NCBI RefSeq assembly: GCF_024323335.1
Contig: NC_066581.1
Location: forward strand, 295,316,536-295,380,535
Source of the DNA: Lathyrus oleraceus
Lineage: Eukaryota; Streptophyta; Magnoliopsida; Fabales; Fabaceae
Direction of reading: 5' to 3'
DNA length: 64,000 nucleotides
In this document: positions 30,852 through 42,550 of the stretch, in pieces
How positions within the stretch are numbered: position 1 is the first letter of the stretch
Layout: every line of letters begins with the position of its first letter
Program-made: the position numbers and the translations under genes
The notes under the pieces: model-generated
The model's input: only the letters and a program-made list of their open reading frames with translations
Databases searched by the model: none
What the model was told of the DNA's origin: nothing

Positions 30852-33027
30852 TATAAGACCCCAATTTTGACCCTAAGATCCCTCATGGCATCATAACATT
30901 GCATTTGCATTGCCTCAAGGATCTTTAGCATCTTGGTTCCCTTTGCCTTTGGGTGGGACTCCTTGTGATTGGTTTGAGATCACCAAGCATGCTTGAATTA
31001 TACATCATTGTTTCTCTTGCTTTTGTTTACTAACCAAAAACACAAAAATGTGTCACTAACATCTTTTGTTTGAAGCTTGAGTATCATCCAAGACACTTTG
31101 TGGATTCTATTCAGGTGATCAGTCAATACAAGGGAACGACTTGAGTTACTCCCAACAGGTTCAAATAGGGCCTATTCATCATTCAAAATGCTAATCTTGA
31201 AGGAGCAAAAATTTGTTCCTGAGCTATCATGCTCGCTAGGCGAGCAGACTGGTTCGCTAAGCAAACTGAACTGTCATGCTCGCTAAGCGAGCAGATCCTT
31301 CGCTAGGCGAATCGCGCGTATTTCAGAAAATAACAGAAAATTTTGGGCTTAATTCTGAGCCCACCAAGTCACCAATATTAGGTTATAAATACCAGAGCTT
31401 CATTTGAGAAAAAAAACAGGCTGGAGATTATTAGAAAGAGGCTGGAGACTATTACAAACCCTGGAGAAAAAGAGAGAGAAAAGAGGCAGAAGGGAAACCT
31501 ACAAACTAATCTGCAGCAACCTCCAGGCAACTCTGAAAGGTTCACTCGGACTCACACACTTTCGCCTCCACCTCACGCAAACCCTGCCTTGCAAACCCAG
31601 CCGTGCCTTTTGAGTTTCATTGGTCTCTCCAATCAGGTTTGCCCTTATCCTCATTACTCTATGCTTTTAATTTGAATACTCTGAATGTGTGAGGTATCGC
31701 TCAGTTTTTGCCCACGGGTTTAGATAGGCATGAATGTGTAAAATAATGCTTTGAATGTCTGATCACTTAATTTCTGAGATGGATGTCATAGGGTTTGGAG
31801 TCCCTAAAATCGTACTGTTATCCATGGGAAATCCAGAACCCGCAGGCGTTCGCTAGCACCTTCGCTAGGCGAACACGTAGCAAAGCTTCGCTAGCACCTC
31901 GCTAAGCAAAGCAGTAGCGAACGTGACAGTAGCTTGTTTTTCTGTTTGGTTTCAGATCTGTTTTCGTGTTTGATCGTAACATGTTTTACGCCACATCCAT
32001 GCATTATATACCTGTTATTTCTAACCTGTTTGTTGAGTTTTTGTGAGGGCTCACATACTCTTACAGGGATAGCTTGTTTGGTGTTCCACTTTATTTGTGG
32101 GATACCACCTGGAGGTTTATTCCGATTACCTGTACTGACTGACTTTCTTTGATGGTGCTTAGCTTGGAAGGGTCTTTGGTTTTCTTATTTCTTAATTGCT
32201 GTTGCTTCGGATCTTTATCCGCGTGGTACCTTTATTTTTCCCGCATTTTACCGCTTTTCTTAGGTTTCGTATAGCCTCTCGTGGCATGTCATTTAAGGTA
32301 GCGCGGTTCCTTCATCTAGGACTGCCTTTTTGCATGAGCATCCCTAAACACCCCAAACTCATTGATTTTTCTTCTCCTAAGAACATGTTTACTCCTTCTA
32401 CTACAGGCGAGTAAGTCTCCAAAGGTCGAGCATCCGGTAGATTGCGTAGTAACGTCGTTCACCCCAAAACACAACCCTTACCCCATAGGTAGTCGAACTA
32501 CATTTTTCTATGATTTTCATCCTAGATGAGATACGTAGGCATAAGACGCGATGTCTTAGCGAGCAAACTCCTCTTTAACCCATAGGTAGCCGAGCTACGA
32601 AGACTCTGATTCTCAGATTCAGATGAGATACGTATGCAGTGGATGCGACGTCCGTGCGAGTCATTTTCTTTTGACCCTTCTTTTAGTAAGTAGTACATTA
32701 GATAAACATACACGCTTTTCTCATCCCTTCTATCATGTTTGCACAAATAAATTTTCACAAAAAACAACAACCTTTGCAACAAATGTGAAAATGGCTCCCT
32801 AGGAGTACCTAGGATGCTTTGGGTGCCTAACACCTTCCCATTGCATAACCAACCCCCTTACCCAGATCTCTGACATTTTTACTAGTTTTTGATTCGATAA
32901 AACTTTTAGGTTTTTGTTCGCTTTCTAACCATTCCTTTGGATAAATAGAAGTGTGGTGGCGACTCGACTTGTATGATTTACCTTGGATTTAGTCAATATC
33001 TCTAATGGTAACGAATACCCCGCTACA
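30852..33027 (+). repeat. 3' LTR of element B
   Basis: This 2176-bp copy matches 21506-23677. The first dinucleotide is TA instead of TG. TATA box at 31384-31391; two-stem motifs at 32498-32538 and 32595-32635; AGTA-loop hairpin at 32798-32813. It ends CTACA, followed by the ACGCC target duplication. Confidence 0.92.
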
Positions 33028-34694
33028 ACGCCCATAATGGAAGATGATGGATTTAAGCCAGTTACACCTTACATAGATGATAGCCTTAATAAATGCTTAG
33101 CACTTACCCCTGATCATATGCCAAGCATTAAGAAACCCACAATAAAGCTTAAGGAACTGCCTAAGAACTTGAGATATGAGTTTCTTGATGAAGAACTCAA
33201 CCGTCCAATTATAGTAAATGTCAATCTAAATAGTGGAAAAACTAATCAACTCTTAGAGGCCTTAAGAAGATACCCTGCAACTCTAGGCTATACCATCTCT
33301 GACTTAAAAGGAAAAAACCCCTCTGTGTGCATGCACCAAATTATGCTAAAGGAAGATTCTAAACCCTCTAGAGAACACCAAAGAAGGATAAAACCTATAA
33401 TAAGTGATGTAGTCAAGAAAGAAGTATTAAAACTTCTAGATGCATGAATCATCTACCAAATCTTCGATAGTACATGGGTTAGTCATGTGCATGTAGTACC
33501 AAAGAAAGGAGGTGTCACGATCGTACAAAATGAGAAAGGAGAATCGGTAGCAAAACGCATAGAAAGCGGATGCCGCATGTGCATAGATTATATAAGGCTA
33601 AACAAAGTAACCCGGAAGGATCATTTCCCCTTCCGTTTATTGACAAAATGCTAGAATGTTTAGCTAGACACTCTTACTTCTGTTACTTATGCAGATACTC
33701 CATATGGAAAGAAAAAACAACCTTCACATGTCCATATGGCACTTTCGCCTATCGACGAATGCCATTTGGACTATGTAACGCTCCTGCAACCTTCCAACGA
33801 TGCATGATGTCCATATTCGCAGATTTCCTGGATGAAAACATGGAAGTTTTCGTGGATGACTTCTCAGTATGCGGATCCAGTTTTAAAAATTTCCTGGATA
33901 ACTTAGAGAGAATTCTGAAAAGATGCGTACAAGTTAATCTGGTGCTAAACTGGGAGAAATGTCATTTCATGGTGACAAAAGGAATAGTCCTAGAACACAT
34001 AGTATCAAAAAGGGGAATTGAGGTCGATAAATCTAAGATAGAGATAATAGAGAACCTTCAACCACCCAAAACAATTATAGAAATCTGAAGTTTTCTTGGA
34101 CACATCGGTTTTTACCGACGCTTCATTAAAGATTTCTCCAAGATAACTAAACCTTTAACCGGTCTCCAAATGAAACACGTCGAATTCACCTTTGATGAAA
34201 TATGCCTAGAGGAGTTTAATCTTCTTAAGAAAGCACTAATCTCTACACCTATTATGCAACCACCTGATTGGAACCAACCTTTTGAGATTATGTGTTATAC
34301 TAGTGATTTCGTTGTAGGCACTGTCTTAGGACAAGGAAAGGGTAAGAGATTACATGTGATCTACTTTGCTAGTAGAACCTTAGATGCAACCCAACTAAAT
34401 TGCGCAACTACAAATAAAGAAGTCCTAGTTGTGGTATTTGCAATAGACAAATTCCGATCCTATTTAGTTGGAGCTAAAATCATCGTATATATAGACCATG
34501 CTGTCATACGATACTTATTGAGCAAAAAGGACGTAAAACCTAGACTGCTTCCCTAGATCCTTTTATCACAAGAATTTAATTTAGAGATTTGTGATAAGAA
34601 AGGGACTGAGAACATGGTAGCTGACCATCTCTCCAGATTAGAGCACCTAAAACCCGACCATATCCCTATCAATGATGACTTTGCATATGATAGG
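33028..34694 (+). pseudogene. Athila-type RT and RNase H (decayed, resumed after element B)
   Basis: It continues the protease-RT linker of 20216-21505. Athila pol is shown by LPKNLRYEFL, TISDLKG..PSVCMHQI and SREHQRRIKP, then VVPKKGG, CIDYIRLNK, TRKDHFPLPF, TTFTCPYGTFAYRRMPFGLCNAPATFQRCM and FVDDFSV (RT active site). RNase H ([33 protein letters not shown]) and NMVADHLSRLE follow. A stop ends the first piece at 33447, a deletion removed the first RT Asp region near 33690, and stops occur near 34088 and 34556. Sequence ends where the LTR of element C begins. Confidence 0.87.
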
Positions 34695-34881
34695 TGTCGC
34701 ATTACGCGAAAAACCGGCGGGAAAAGAAGAAACAACAGAGCCGCCACCGTGCGTTATTTATCCCAAAAGAGGGAAAGGAAACGCTCAGAGTAAACCTGGG
34801 AAAAGAACATGGTCTCGCGACCAAAGAGAATGGGATCGGGAGTCGGTTATGCGAAGGGAAGGTATTAGCACCCCTACGCAT

Positions 34882-34897
34882 CCGTCGTACTCGACGG
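34882..34897 (-). other. AGTA-tetraloop hairpin, element C
   Basis: On the element strand: CCGTCG-AGTA-CGACGG followed by GATGCG and GGGGTGCTAATACCTTCCC. Copies are at 43558-43573 and 61439-61454. The stem differs completely from A (CCATGG) and B (CCTAGG) but still pairs at six positions. Confidence 0.6.
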
Positions 34898-35025
34898 GAT
34901 CCACGCACAATAGGAAGGAAAAATGGTTGCTAAAACACTGCTCAAACACACACACACACTGGCTGAAAGAGACAAAAGGAACAAACAAGGCTGAAACTGA
35001 CTCGGCAGGATACCGCAACCTGGGC

Positions 35026-35782
35026 CTACTTAGTCTATCAGGCATAGACATCAGAGTCGAAGTAGTTCGGACTGGGGAAACGACACATGCTCACTAGGAT
35101 ATCGCATCCTATGCATACGTATCTCCTTTGGACGAAGGAGAATCAGAGCATTCGTAGCTCGGCTGACACGCACACAAACAAACAACAGGCAAGGGCAAAC
35201 GTGGAGCCTGAATGCCAATCACTGGACTTACATCAGCATCCGAACCAGAAAACACACACAGGAAACCAACTGCCAATCGCTGGACTTATGTCGGACTCCA
35301 ACCAGAACACACACAAGGGTGGTTAAGACACAAAGGGTGAAAAAAGAAAAAGGGCGCCCGGAGAGATCAGCTCAATCTCCTGCCTACATACTTCATCTGG
35401 TATGAAGATCAGGGCGATGTAGTTCCCCTACGCAGGGAAAAAAGGACTAGCCTAACCAGATAACAGAGGGAGACACAACACTAGGGAGACTACGACTCGA
35501 GCCTAGATGTTGTCATGCAAAGTCGTCCCTAAGTTAAGGTTTCTAGCTAACTTGCACAGGAAGCAAGCCTATCCTAAACATGACTTGCACAGGAAGCAAG
35601 TCACACCTAACTTGCACAGGAAGCAAGGGTCTCGATTGCAACTAGGGCAAGAGAAAGGGGAGGTCTCAATCGCAACGAGGGCGAGAGAAAAGAATTAGTG
35701 TTAGTTGTTAGTCAAACTCAACAAGACATCGCATCTCGTGCCTACGTATCTCATCTGGACATGAGAATCAGAGTTGCCGTAG
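35026..35782 (-). other. Four two-stem LTR motifs, element C
   Basis: On the element strand the outer/inner arms are: CTACTT/AAGTAG with GTCTAT/ATAGAC (35026-35065); CTACG/CGTAT with TCTCCTT/AAGGAGA (35115-35157); CTACAT/ATGTAG with CTTCAT/ATGAAG (35384-35422); CTACG/CGTAG with TCTCAT/ATGAGA (35742-35782). All keep CTGAT between the outer and inner 5' arms. The fourth is preceded by a competing CCGTAG/CTACGG hairpin (35777-35793). Confidence 0.6.
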
Positions 35783-35966
35783 TTCGGCTACGGAGGGAAA
35801 AGGACTCGATTGCAACTAGGGCAAGAGAAAGGGAAAGTCTCGATCGCAACGAGGGCGAGAGAAAGGAAAAGTCTCGATCGCAACGAGGGCGAGAGAAAAG
35901 ATCGCAACGAGGGCGAAAGCAAACAAGGATTAGTCTAAACTAAACCTAACTTGCACAGGAAGCAAG
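35551..35966 (-). repeat. Short hairpin repeats inside the C LTR
   Basis: Four copies of CTTGC-ACAGGAA-GCAAG (35551-35567, 35584-35600, 35611-35627, 35950-35966) and several of TTGC-AACTAGG-GCAA or TCGC-AACGAGG-GCGA (35632-35920). In the second type T-A pairs are exchanged for C-G pairs. The other two LTRs have the same array. Confidence 0.75.
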
Positions 35967-38900
35967 TCAAACAAACATACAAGCACAGGTAGTACACACT
36001 ATACACAAGCAAGGGGCTCAAACAAGGCTAGGTTTTAGTTGAGGGGTCATATCAACCTCAACAAACAAACCTCTGGAACTGGGTAAATGGTGCTCTTAAC
36101 CTTGACATTGAGAGCCAAGGTGAAGCAGATGAAAGGAGATGAGGGGTGTGCCTCATTGCTCTTATCCCTGGCCAGGGAGAGCATTTGAATATCAGAAGGT
36201 GTGGGAGTTCAGAAAGGGGGAACTCTTTCCACAAGTTAGACTCTATGGATCTTGGGTTTTTACTCACTATGCATCAACACAGGTAGCGTGAGCAATGTGA
36301 GTGACACACAGACTAGCAGGGGATAGATTGCTTATCCCTTGGGTTCTGCCAATTGCCTCTTCACTTAGGAGGACTTTGAGTATGTACAGGGACAAATTGT
36401 AAACATACACAAACATTGCCTCTTAAGGAGGACTTTAGACAGTTGCCTGGCCAAGTAACAGGCCAGGTCTTCCAGACTACATGAAGATTAGAAATATACC
36501 TCAATGCAAATTGCTTATACAAGCAAAGCAAAGCAAAAGTTCACAAGGAACTGAGCAACTAAAAGCACCTGAAATAGTCAAGCAGATGTTAGTATGCAAC
36601 TTCAAAACAAAGCAAAAGGAAACAGACATTAACAGTTAATCAGAAGCAAATGAATGTGCAAGGCACAAGGCTTAAGGCGTGTGAGCCAAGCCACCTACAA
36701 AACAAACAAGTTAGACAATGATATTCAAGCAAGCTCAATCAAAAAGAATTGGTCTCATTGGTCATTTGTTGGTCAACCTGAAAACACAAGCTCAAAAGTG
36801 AGTAACAGGACCACTAGGGCAAGCCTAGGGTCAAAGGAGAATGAAAAAGTCAAAACAGCAAAGGGCAAGCATCCAAAATCATGTTCAAATAATCAAGAAT
36901 CAATACCAATTGGGTTCACATGCATATCAACCACTATCATCATTTCATGAACAGTTTAGGTCAAAGCATTGCAAACAGAAGCTCATAGGAGTCAACAGAA
37001 AGACTTGCATCAAAAGCAAACTCAAACATTTCCAAAAATCACCAAATAAATCATGATCAATCACAACACATAGCATGGTAAGCATGTCAAATTTCATCTC
37101 ATTTGGACAAGTGGAAGGCAGTCAATGAAAATCAGAAAGTCAAAGCAATTTTGAACATGCTCAAAGAAGTCAACCAAACATGCATCAACTTAGAAAAATC
37201 ATAAATCAGGGATGGCATATGATAAATGAATGGGACTAAAACCATGGCAAAGCTTAGGATGTCTAGTTATCTCATGTAAAATTTCATGTCCATCTAATAA
37301 AGTATGAGCATTTCACAAAACAAATGGGCACATGCATCACATAAGGTCAACATTTTGGTCAAACAGGGGAGAAAATCTCAAACAAATGGAAAATGGCACA
37401 AATAAATCCACAAAAAATCATATGCAAACTAGACATGTTCAAGCTCAATCATACAAAAAATCAATCCATTTGGAGGTCAATAGGCATGGCTATAAAAATC
37501 AACAAGTTACACATCAATGGTGTGACACAAATTGTCACACCCTACTTCAAAAATTCACAACTCACAATCCAGAAATGAGAAATTCATTATCCTTATACCA
37601 AAATCACCATAGGGATGTCTAGTTTGTGCACAAAAATTTTCAGGTCCATAGGATAAGTCATGGCTATTTCACAAATGATTTGGTGGAATGTGCAAGAAAT
37701 GAACACATGTTACAAATCAATATGTCAAATAAAATCCAATGATCATAAAAATCTGGAAAAAATATGATAAAAAAGTAGAGATCATGATGAAGATGATGCA
37801 AAAATTCCCATGAGAATTGGATTTAAAATGAATGATCTATGAATTTTGCAAGTTTGAGTCCAAAAATGGAATTAGAATTGAAAAAAAAAACAACATAAAT
37901 CAATGTGTCATGTGCCACGAGTGGCAAACTTGTAATTCCAGAGTCACTTATCCTAAACGGTTGCGTTTAGGCACGGCCAAGGGAATGTTGCTATTGGTCC
38001 GCATGAAGGAATAGTGCCATGCATACGTGAGGGAAAGGAGTTCTGGGCAATGCAAGAGGAATCTAGGGTTTTCTGGGAACAGGATGAACATCATCTTCCC
38101 CAATTCGAGTTTCAACAAAAATTTTCCATAAAACACAATTAGACATACAGAAATGATCAGCAAGCTTCAACTAACATGAATCTACCATCAATTTTCATTA
38201 AAACATCATAACTCAAGAATCGAGCACAAATACATTTCATCTTCAAACTTAAAAAACAACATAACTCAAGAAATAATCAACCAAATCAAGTGATTCAAAG
38301 CTTAATGTGCTCAGGAATAAGATATCTACAAAGCACATATCATGGTTTTGAGAAATTAGGGATTCGAAAATTTACTCGATTCTGAAGAAATGGATGAAAC
38401 AGTGGTTGCTTTGTGATGCCTTGCTGAAACAGATGCACTAACAGCTCCTCACAGTTGAATGGTGAAGTTGGTTTGGCTTGGAACAACTTGAAACAGCTTC
38501 AATCAAACTTGGCCATTAATGGTGCTTTGCAAAAACAGTCGGGCAAATGAGCTTACAGTTGTGGAAACAATGTTGCAATGAGCTCACAATGATGCTTGGA
38601 TGATGAAACAACAAAGGCAAGGTCGGGTTCTTTGAGGTTTTTGGCAGAAATTTCAAGATGGGAGAAAATGGATCTTGAGAGCAAGTGATATTTTCTGTGT
38701 TGTGTGGCTGCTAGGGCTACCAAATGATCAGAAAATGAGTTTTTATGTGCTATTTAACTTTTAATCCATGTATGCTAATCATGCTTAGTTCAAATGAAGC
38801 AATTTGCTAAAATGATCCCTTTGGTCCAAATGGTGGGGTGTGGTGGTAGGAGCACGAATTTGGGCTTTGTAGCAAGTCACAAATGACATTTCAAATCAAT

Positions 38901-39770
38901 TCCAATTGGCCATTCTGATTGAAAATGCTTATTTCAACAATTCAATTTTGTACCACACTTGAAAATAACCATGTAAGTTCAAAAAAGGCCATTTTGATTC
39001 ATAGAGTTTTGGTACATGAAAGTTACATTTTTGGAAAGAGGAGGTTAAATATGACTTGTTGGAAAAAACCTCACCAAATTTGGCCAAATGGTTTGAGAGA
39101 TATGGCCTTTTGAAGTTCAAGAATTTTTGAAAATGATTTGATCATAACTTGCCAACAATACATGGGAATTGAGTGTTCTTGGACTTTTTGGAAATGGGAG
39201 AACAAGATCTTCAACTTTCATGTTGGGCAAAAATTCATTTGAAGCTTGTATCATGATGTAAGTTTGGGATCAAGAAGTTTCCATTTTTGGCAAGTTTCAA
39301 TTACAGGTCCAGTTTCTATTTTTGGAAATTTTCTGTTTGGCTTCAAATTCTTCAATGATGTTATTTGCCATGTTATATGAGGCCTATTTGGACATGAATA
39401 AGCTCTCTCAAACCAAATCCATCCATCAAAACCATAAAATCAACCACAGTTGACCAAGTTTGACTTTCTAGGGTTTCTGACTGATTGTGCATTGACTGAT
39501 GACCTCTGAGCCTCCAATCTTTGACCTAAACACTTCAAATGGATCCCCAAGTCATGTGAACATGTTGGACCAACCCTAGGGCCTTGGCTCCTTGAGAAAC
39601 ACACTTGCTTGCTTGATTGACTGATCTCCTGATCAGTTTGACCTAATTCTCCTGATGATCTTGCACTTGAGGCAAAAGGGACAATGCAATGTTATGCAGT
39701 GGACTATGTTATGTTATGACCTAATATGAGAATGTATGTACAATGATAGGTGCAAATTTGAGGTGCTACA

Positions 39771-39783
39771 GCTGCCCCTATTC
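39771..39783 (-). other. Polypurine tract of the deleted C interior
   Basis: The minus strand reads GAATAGGGGCAGC directly before the LTR start TGTAGC. Confidence 0.8.
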
Positions 39784-40980
39784 AATCAGCTGGGAACCCG
39801 AACGGATGATAGCAACGGCTGTCAGACTTTCAGGGTAAACAGGGATTGAATACCAAAGAACCGTAGAAATTTGCACCGACTGGATATAATACAAGAAGAA
39901 CCACGTCATTTACCGATGACAACTGCATGACAACTTCAGAAAAGCAAGACCATTTACCGATGTTTGGAAAACTGGAGACTTGATATTTACCGATATCAAC
40001 TTCAGCAAGACCATTTACCGATGGCTGCTGGGAAAACAAACTCTTGAAAAGCGAAAACCGTTTACCGATGGTTAAAAAACTGGAAACTTGATATTTACCG
40101 ATATCAACTTCAGCAAAACCATTTACCGATGGCTGCTGGGAAATATCTTCAGAAAAACAAAACCATTTACCGATGGTTAAAAACTGGAAACTTGATATTT
40201 ACCGATATCAACTTCAGCAAAACCATTTACCGATGGCTGCTGGGAAAGAATTTGATGTAGAAAGGAAGCAAGACCATTTACCGATGGTGGCTTCAAAGCA
40301 ACTGGGAATTCGATATTTACCGATATCGAAGAAAATTGGGCCATTTACCGATGGCATCTCTGCTTGGGGAGGAACAAAATCTTTGCGGTGGAACCAGACA
40401 AGACGTTTACCGACGACTTCTGGGGGTCTTGATTTATTAACAAGGCAACAAAGCATAACCAGACATTTACCGATGACTGGGATGAGACTCGATGTTTACC
40501 GACATCGAAAGATGATGTTTACCGACATCAAAAGAATGACCAGACATTTACAGATGACTGGGAATGAGAAATTTGTTGGGGAGATACAAACAAATATTCG
40601 CAACTGAAAACCAGATAGGACATTTACAGATGACTCTACTGGGGATTTCTAGCTGGGGAATTATCAGACATTTACCGATGACTGAGGGAAAGACTCGATG
40701 TTTACCGACATCGAAAGATATGTTTACCGACATCAAAAAAATGACCAGACATTTACTGATGACTGGGTGAGACTCGATGTTTACCGACACCGAAACAATG
40801 GTGTTTACCGACACCAAAAAGGACCAGACATTTACCGATGACTGGGATGAGACTCGATGTTTACCGACACCGAAACAATGGTGTTTACCGACACCAAAAA
40901 TGAGGAACACATGCGGGTGTTGACATGACACTTACTGGTATCACAAGAACAACATCTTAGATATGTCCAGGCAAGACTGA
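39784..40980 (-). repeat. Tandem TTACCG hairpins (deleted C copy)
   Basis: About 28 short inverted repeats between 39905 and 40896 share the loop TTACCG (plus-strand reading) but have different stems: GTCAT/ATGAC, CCAT/ATGG, TTGATAT/ATATCAA, TTCGATAT/ATATCGAA (40309-40330), TCGATGT/ACATCGA and TGGTGT/ACACCA. The region is the 3' untranslated part of the element. Long ORFs on both strands are by-products of the repeat. Confidence 0.85.
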
Positions 40981-42550
40981 TCACTTGCTGGAGGTCTCAC
41001 TGGAGAGAGATAAACTTTCTGTCACCATCGGGTGAGGAAATAAACCTCTGTGGGGATAGTCCATTCTGAATGCTGTCGAAGCAACTGTAGCAGACGTGCT
41101 TTGCTGATGTTCCAAGTCTCTGATCTTCTTCTGATAGTTGACTTCTGCTCTCTGTAGCCTCAAGCACTCCCTATGCTCTGTTTCCAACATGGATTCCATC
41201 TCCTCATATGAGCTCTCTACTTGCTCCAGGCTGGCTCCGCTAGCATATTCTCCTTGCACTTCCCTGAGTTGATGGGCCAAGTGCAACTTATCGGCTTTAG
41301 CTTTGTACAGGTCCATCTGAGTGTCTTGCTCTTTCTCCCTCAAACGGCGACTTTGCATCAGGGCTTGCTTATAGTGCTCAGCAGGCACAATATCAGCAAG
41401 AACCAAAGGTGGTTGCTCTTGCAACGGCTCCATCCTATCATAGGGTAGCAGCAAAGTTTCCACTCTCTTCTTTACCCAATCAGTATAATCAGGCATTGCA
41501 TATGGCAAACTTCTTCCCTAAGACGGATCCATCCTTCACTCCAACAGATCTCCAGGCTCTCCCTATCTGCTCCAATCTAGACGGGTCATCTTTCTTCTCA
41601 AAACACACACTCTCAGCTATCTCAGCTTCAAGTGGTCTTCTACTCATAACAAACCCTAATTGGAGAAGAGAAAGAACTGGATTATAATTTATACAACCCT
41701 TGGTCCCCACGAGTGGCACGTTCCGGAATTCACCACAACTCATGATAACATCCTTCACGTCCATCCGGTATGACTGCCATCTGATGTCGTAGGAGGTGAG
41801 CGACATGACCCTCTGAGTCCACTTAAGAGTGCTCTGGGTATCTACAAAGGGTCCACTGACGGGCAGGAGCGACATAAACCATCTGAATAGGAGGGGTATA
41901 CAGCACCTGATAGCCCCACCCTTACCATGCCTACTGTGGATGGCATAGTAAGTATCAGCTAACAAGGTGGGGACTGGATTCCCTCTGATGAAAATACTGA
42001 TAGCAGCATAGTCAATGAAATTAGGCATACTTGGGAATAGGACGATCCCATAGATCATGGCAGCAAGCTGGGCGTGAAAAACTTCCCAATTTCCCTTCTC
42101 TGCTTCATCTCTGGCTACTCTCAGGAGAAACTTCAACGGCAGACCCATAACTTCCCCACAGGGCTTCCAACTCTCACAAACCTCCTTGACACTCAACCGG
42201 AGAGCTCTGGCAACAACTCCGAAGTCGACCTTCTTTGGGACGTCCAAGAAGGGAATCTGATGCTGAATCGGGATGCTCGTCAAAATAGAATACTCTTCGA
42301 GAGTAGGCGCCAACTGGTAGTCTTGAAATGTAAAGCATCTAAGCTCTGGATCATAAAACTGAAGAAGTGTCTGCAGAGGTACCGGATCAACTACTGTCTT
42401 CAGCACTGTCAGAATATCTCCAAACTGCCCAACAAAACTCTTCAGACGATCATCAATTACAAGACTACCCAACTCGATCAATGCAGTCAACGACTCACGA
42501 TGAAAGCTGTAGGAACAGGTCTTCCGCTTCAGCTCTGAGACTGTTGCCAT
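40981..42550 (-). pseudogene. ORF1 of the deleted C copy, frameshifted and truncated
   Basis: Codons 42550-41489 (353 residues) are nearly identical to ORF1 at 60431-58791. An extra base near 41500 then shifts the frame. The C-terminal part is readable from 41508 and runs to the deletion junction at about 41111, where it passes into 3' untranslated sequence and ends at 40981. The 9.2-kb deletion therefore starts inside the ORF1 coiled-coil region and removes gag, protease and pol. No functional product is expected. Confidence 0.85.

Larger units (their letters stand above)
21506..33027 (+). mobile_element. Ogre-like element B (deleted, non-autonomous)
   Basis: The element is 11.5 kb with LTRs 21506-23677 and 30852-33027, PBS 23684-23701, PPT 30839-30851 and 5-bp target duplications. 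The order is leader, ORF1 (24589-26040), mini-gag (26354-26584), shortened pol (26927-28081), then a long 3' region. By eye the LTRs differ by about 2-3%. Compared with C it lacks nearly all of gag-protease and everything from mid-RT to the integrase C-terminus, so it could move only with proteins from another element. Confidence 0.92.
34695..39770 (-). repeat. LTR 1 of element C (left)
   Basis: It is 5076 bp. On the minus strand it runs from TGTAGCACCTCAAATTTGC to ...CGTAATGCGACA. It sits inside Athila pol and its left flank is ATAGG (34690-34694). By eye it differs from LTR 2 at about 13 places (near 0.25%), so the copies are very young. It carries four two-stem motifs (35026-35065, 35115-35157, 35384-35422, 35742-35782), the AGTA-loop hairpin (34882-34897) and short hairpin repeats (35551-35966). 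The many short ORFs, repeated in all three LTRs, have no recognisable product. Confidence 0.93.

Noticed and set aside
38735..38765. Possible TATA box of the C LTR (GTTAAATAG on the minus strand)
   Set aside because: The match is weak and nothing nearby confirms a transcription start, so no promoter was called.
34785..39120. Many short ORFs repeated in all three C LTRs
   Set aside because: Identity between copies reflects LTR youth, not coding constraint; none is recognisable.
39905..40896. CRISPR-like look of short repeats with variable spacers
   Set aside because: Units are too short (6-16 bp conserved), spacing is irregular and spacers resemble each other; the sequence lies in a plant LTR element.
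40173..40931. Overlapping ORFs on both strands (144 and 127 codons) in the TTACCG array
   Set aside because: They arise from the repeat unit having no stop in several frames. The peptides repeat the same words, and the second array copy (48852-49610) gives the same ORFs. No protein family is recognisable.
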